Shown here: piece after piece, positions 5,904-6,405 of the stretch
How the letters are laid out: every line of letters starts with the position of its first letter
How positions within the stretch are numbered: position 1 is the first letter of the stretch
Assembly (NCBI GenBank): GCA_025935515.1
Contig: JAICVC010000120.1
Span: 1 to 6,405 of the forward strand
Direction of reading: 5' to 3'
DNA: 6,405 bases
Source of the DNA: Sphingomonas sp.
GTDB taxonomy: Bacteria > Pseudomonadota > Alphaproteobacteria > Sphingomonadales > Sphingomonadaceae
Made by a program: the position numbers and the translations under genes
Notes under the pieces: model-generated
What the model was told of the DNA's origin: nothing
Seen by the model: the letters and a program-made list of their open reading frames with translations, nothing else
The model's database searches: none

Positions 5904-5909
5904 GTCCTC

Positions 5910-6405
5910 ATGACCGCGACGACCCTGCCGACCCCGTCGGACCTCAGCATCACGCCGCGCGACCGCCGCTTCGGTCGCGGCACGGCCACGCCGCGCTTGT
6001 GGCACGGCGGGCGCGTCGAAGCGAATGCTATTTACAACGCGTTATCGACCACCTTCCCGGCGGGCGAAGCCTTTTTCGTCGAGAGCGTGCGCGCGTTCCG
6101 CGACGGTGCTCCGCCAAAGCTCGCCGAGGAGATCAAGGGCTTCACCACGCAGGAAGCGATCCACAGCCGCGAGCATGATGCGTTCAACAAGCGTGCCGCC
6201 GAGGCCGGCTATGACCTCACCAAGCTCGAACAGCGGGTCGAGTGGCGACTTTCGGTCACCAAGTCGAAGCCGCCGATCGTCAGCCTCGGGGCAACCATGG
6301 CGCTCGAGCATTTCACCGCCATCCTGGCCCACGAACTGCTCAAGGACCCCGCGCATCTCGGCAAGGCCGAGCGGGATGCGGCTGCTTTGTGGAAATGGCA
6401 TGCCG
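5910..6405 (+). CDS. Predicted metal-dependent hydrolase (PF10118/COG3687-like), N-terminal part
   Basis: 165 codons from the ATG, open to the right edge. After a variable N-terminus, the family features are visible: YNALSTTFPAGEAFF (42-56), a helix with QEAIHSREHDAFN (81-93), MALEHFTAILAHELL (130-144), and ALWKWHA (159-165) at the edge, where the family continues with an EE-x-EH helix. The spaced Glu and His residues (E53, E82, H85, H89, E133, H134) suggest a helical metal site of ferritin-like type, known only as predicted for this family. The substrate is unknown. The protein has no signal peptide. It is divergent from the TetR gene, a pairing compatible with local regulation. The start has no Shine-Dalgarno, and the promoter position suggests a leaderless message. 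The short minus-strand frame opposite (6042-6401) is its shadow. Confidence 0.85.
   Translation, partial: MTATTLPTPSDLSITPRDRRFGRGTATPRLWHGGRVEANAIYNALSTTFPAGEAFFVESVRAFRDGAPPKLAEEIKGFTTQEAIHSREHDAFNKRAAEAGYDLTKLEQRVEWRLSVTKSKPPIVSLGATMALEHFTAILAHELLKDPAHLGKAERDAAALWKWHA

Noticed and set aside
5876..5909. Clear palindromic TetR operator in the divergent gap
   Set aside because: Apart from the 7-base TAAGTTA at 5888-5894, no dyad of the usual 15-20 bp length holds when pairs are checked outward from several centres.
6042..6401. Minus-strand frame of 119 codons at the right end
   Set aside because: It is antisense to the hydrolase gene, whose PF10118-type motifs are clear.

Overview
The window looks like chromosomal DNA from a GC-rich alphaproteobacterium, most likely of the order Sphingomonadales. 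The basis is the resemblance of the proteins to families I know from that group and the gene order obg, SDR protein, cyoA, cyoB. This is recognition by eye, without a database search. The DNA is gene-dense. All ten genes are ordinary bacterial families or a short hypothetical protein. I see no transposon, CRISPR array, rRNA, tRNA or phage gene. No gene-free stretch exceeds about 125 bases.

Left and centre (1-4522), all on the minus strand and read right to left: a membrane-anchored retropepsin-like aspartic protease, a small VOC-fold protein, the ribosome-assembly GTPase Obg/CgtA, an NDUFA9-like atypical SDR protein, then cyoA and the first 190 codons of cyoB, which runs off the left edge. 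Spacing is tight: 13 nt, 41 nt, a 4-nt overlap, 69 nt, and a 4-nt overlap. The set may be one long transcription unit or two, with a separate promoter in front of cyoA. CyoA and CyoB are subunits II and I of the proton-pumping cytochrome bo3 ubiquinol oxidase. The other members look like housekeeping genes and are not obviously linked to respiration.

Middle (4523-4831): a 123-nt intergenic region, then a 61-codon hypothetical gene on the plus strand. The intergenic region holds a terminator-like hairpin that competes with a longer inverted repeat, just ahead of the small gene. The small gene converges on the next minus-strand gene, and the two stop codons share one CTAG.

Right (4828-6405): a low-affinity iron permease family protein and a TetR regulator on the minus strand, and a divergent plus-strand gene for a PF10118-type predicted metal-dependent hydrolase, cut by the right edge. 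Only 27 nt separate the TetR and hydrolase starts. This gap carries a good sigma-70 promoter placed so that the hydrolase mRNA should begin at, or very near, its own ATG, a probable leaderless transcript. The TetR protein is the natural candidate to control this promoter and its own.

No clearly new biological system is visible. The most checkable leads are the leaderless divergent promoter, the attenuator-like leader before the small gene, and an EcfG-like promoter in front of cyoA.
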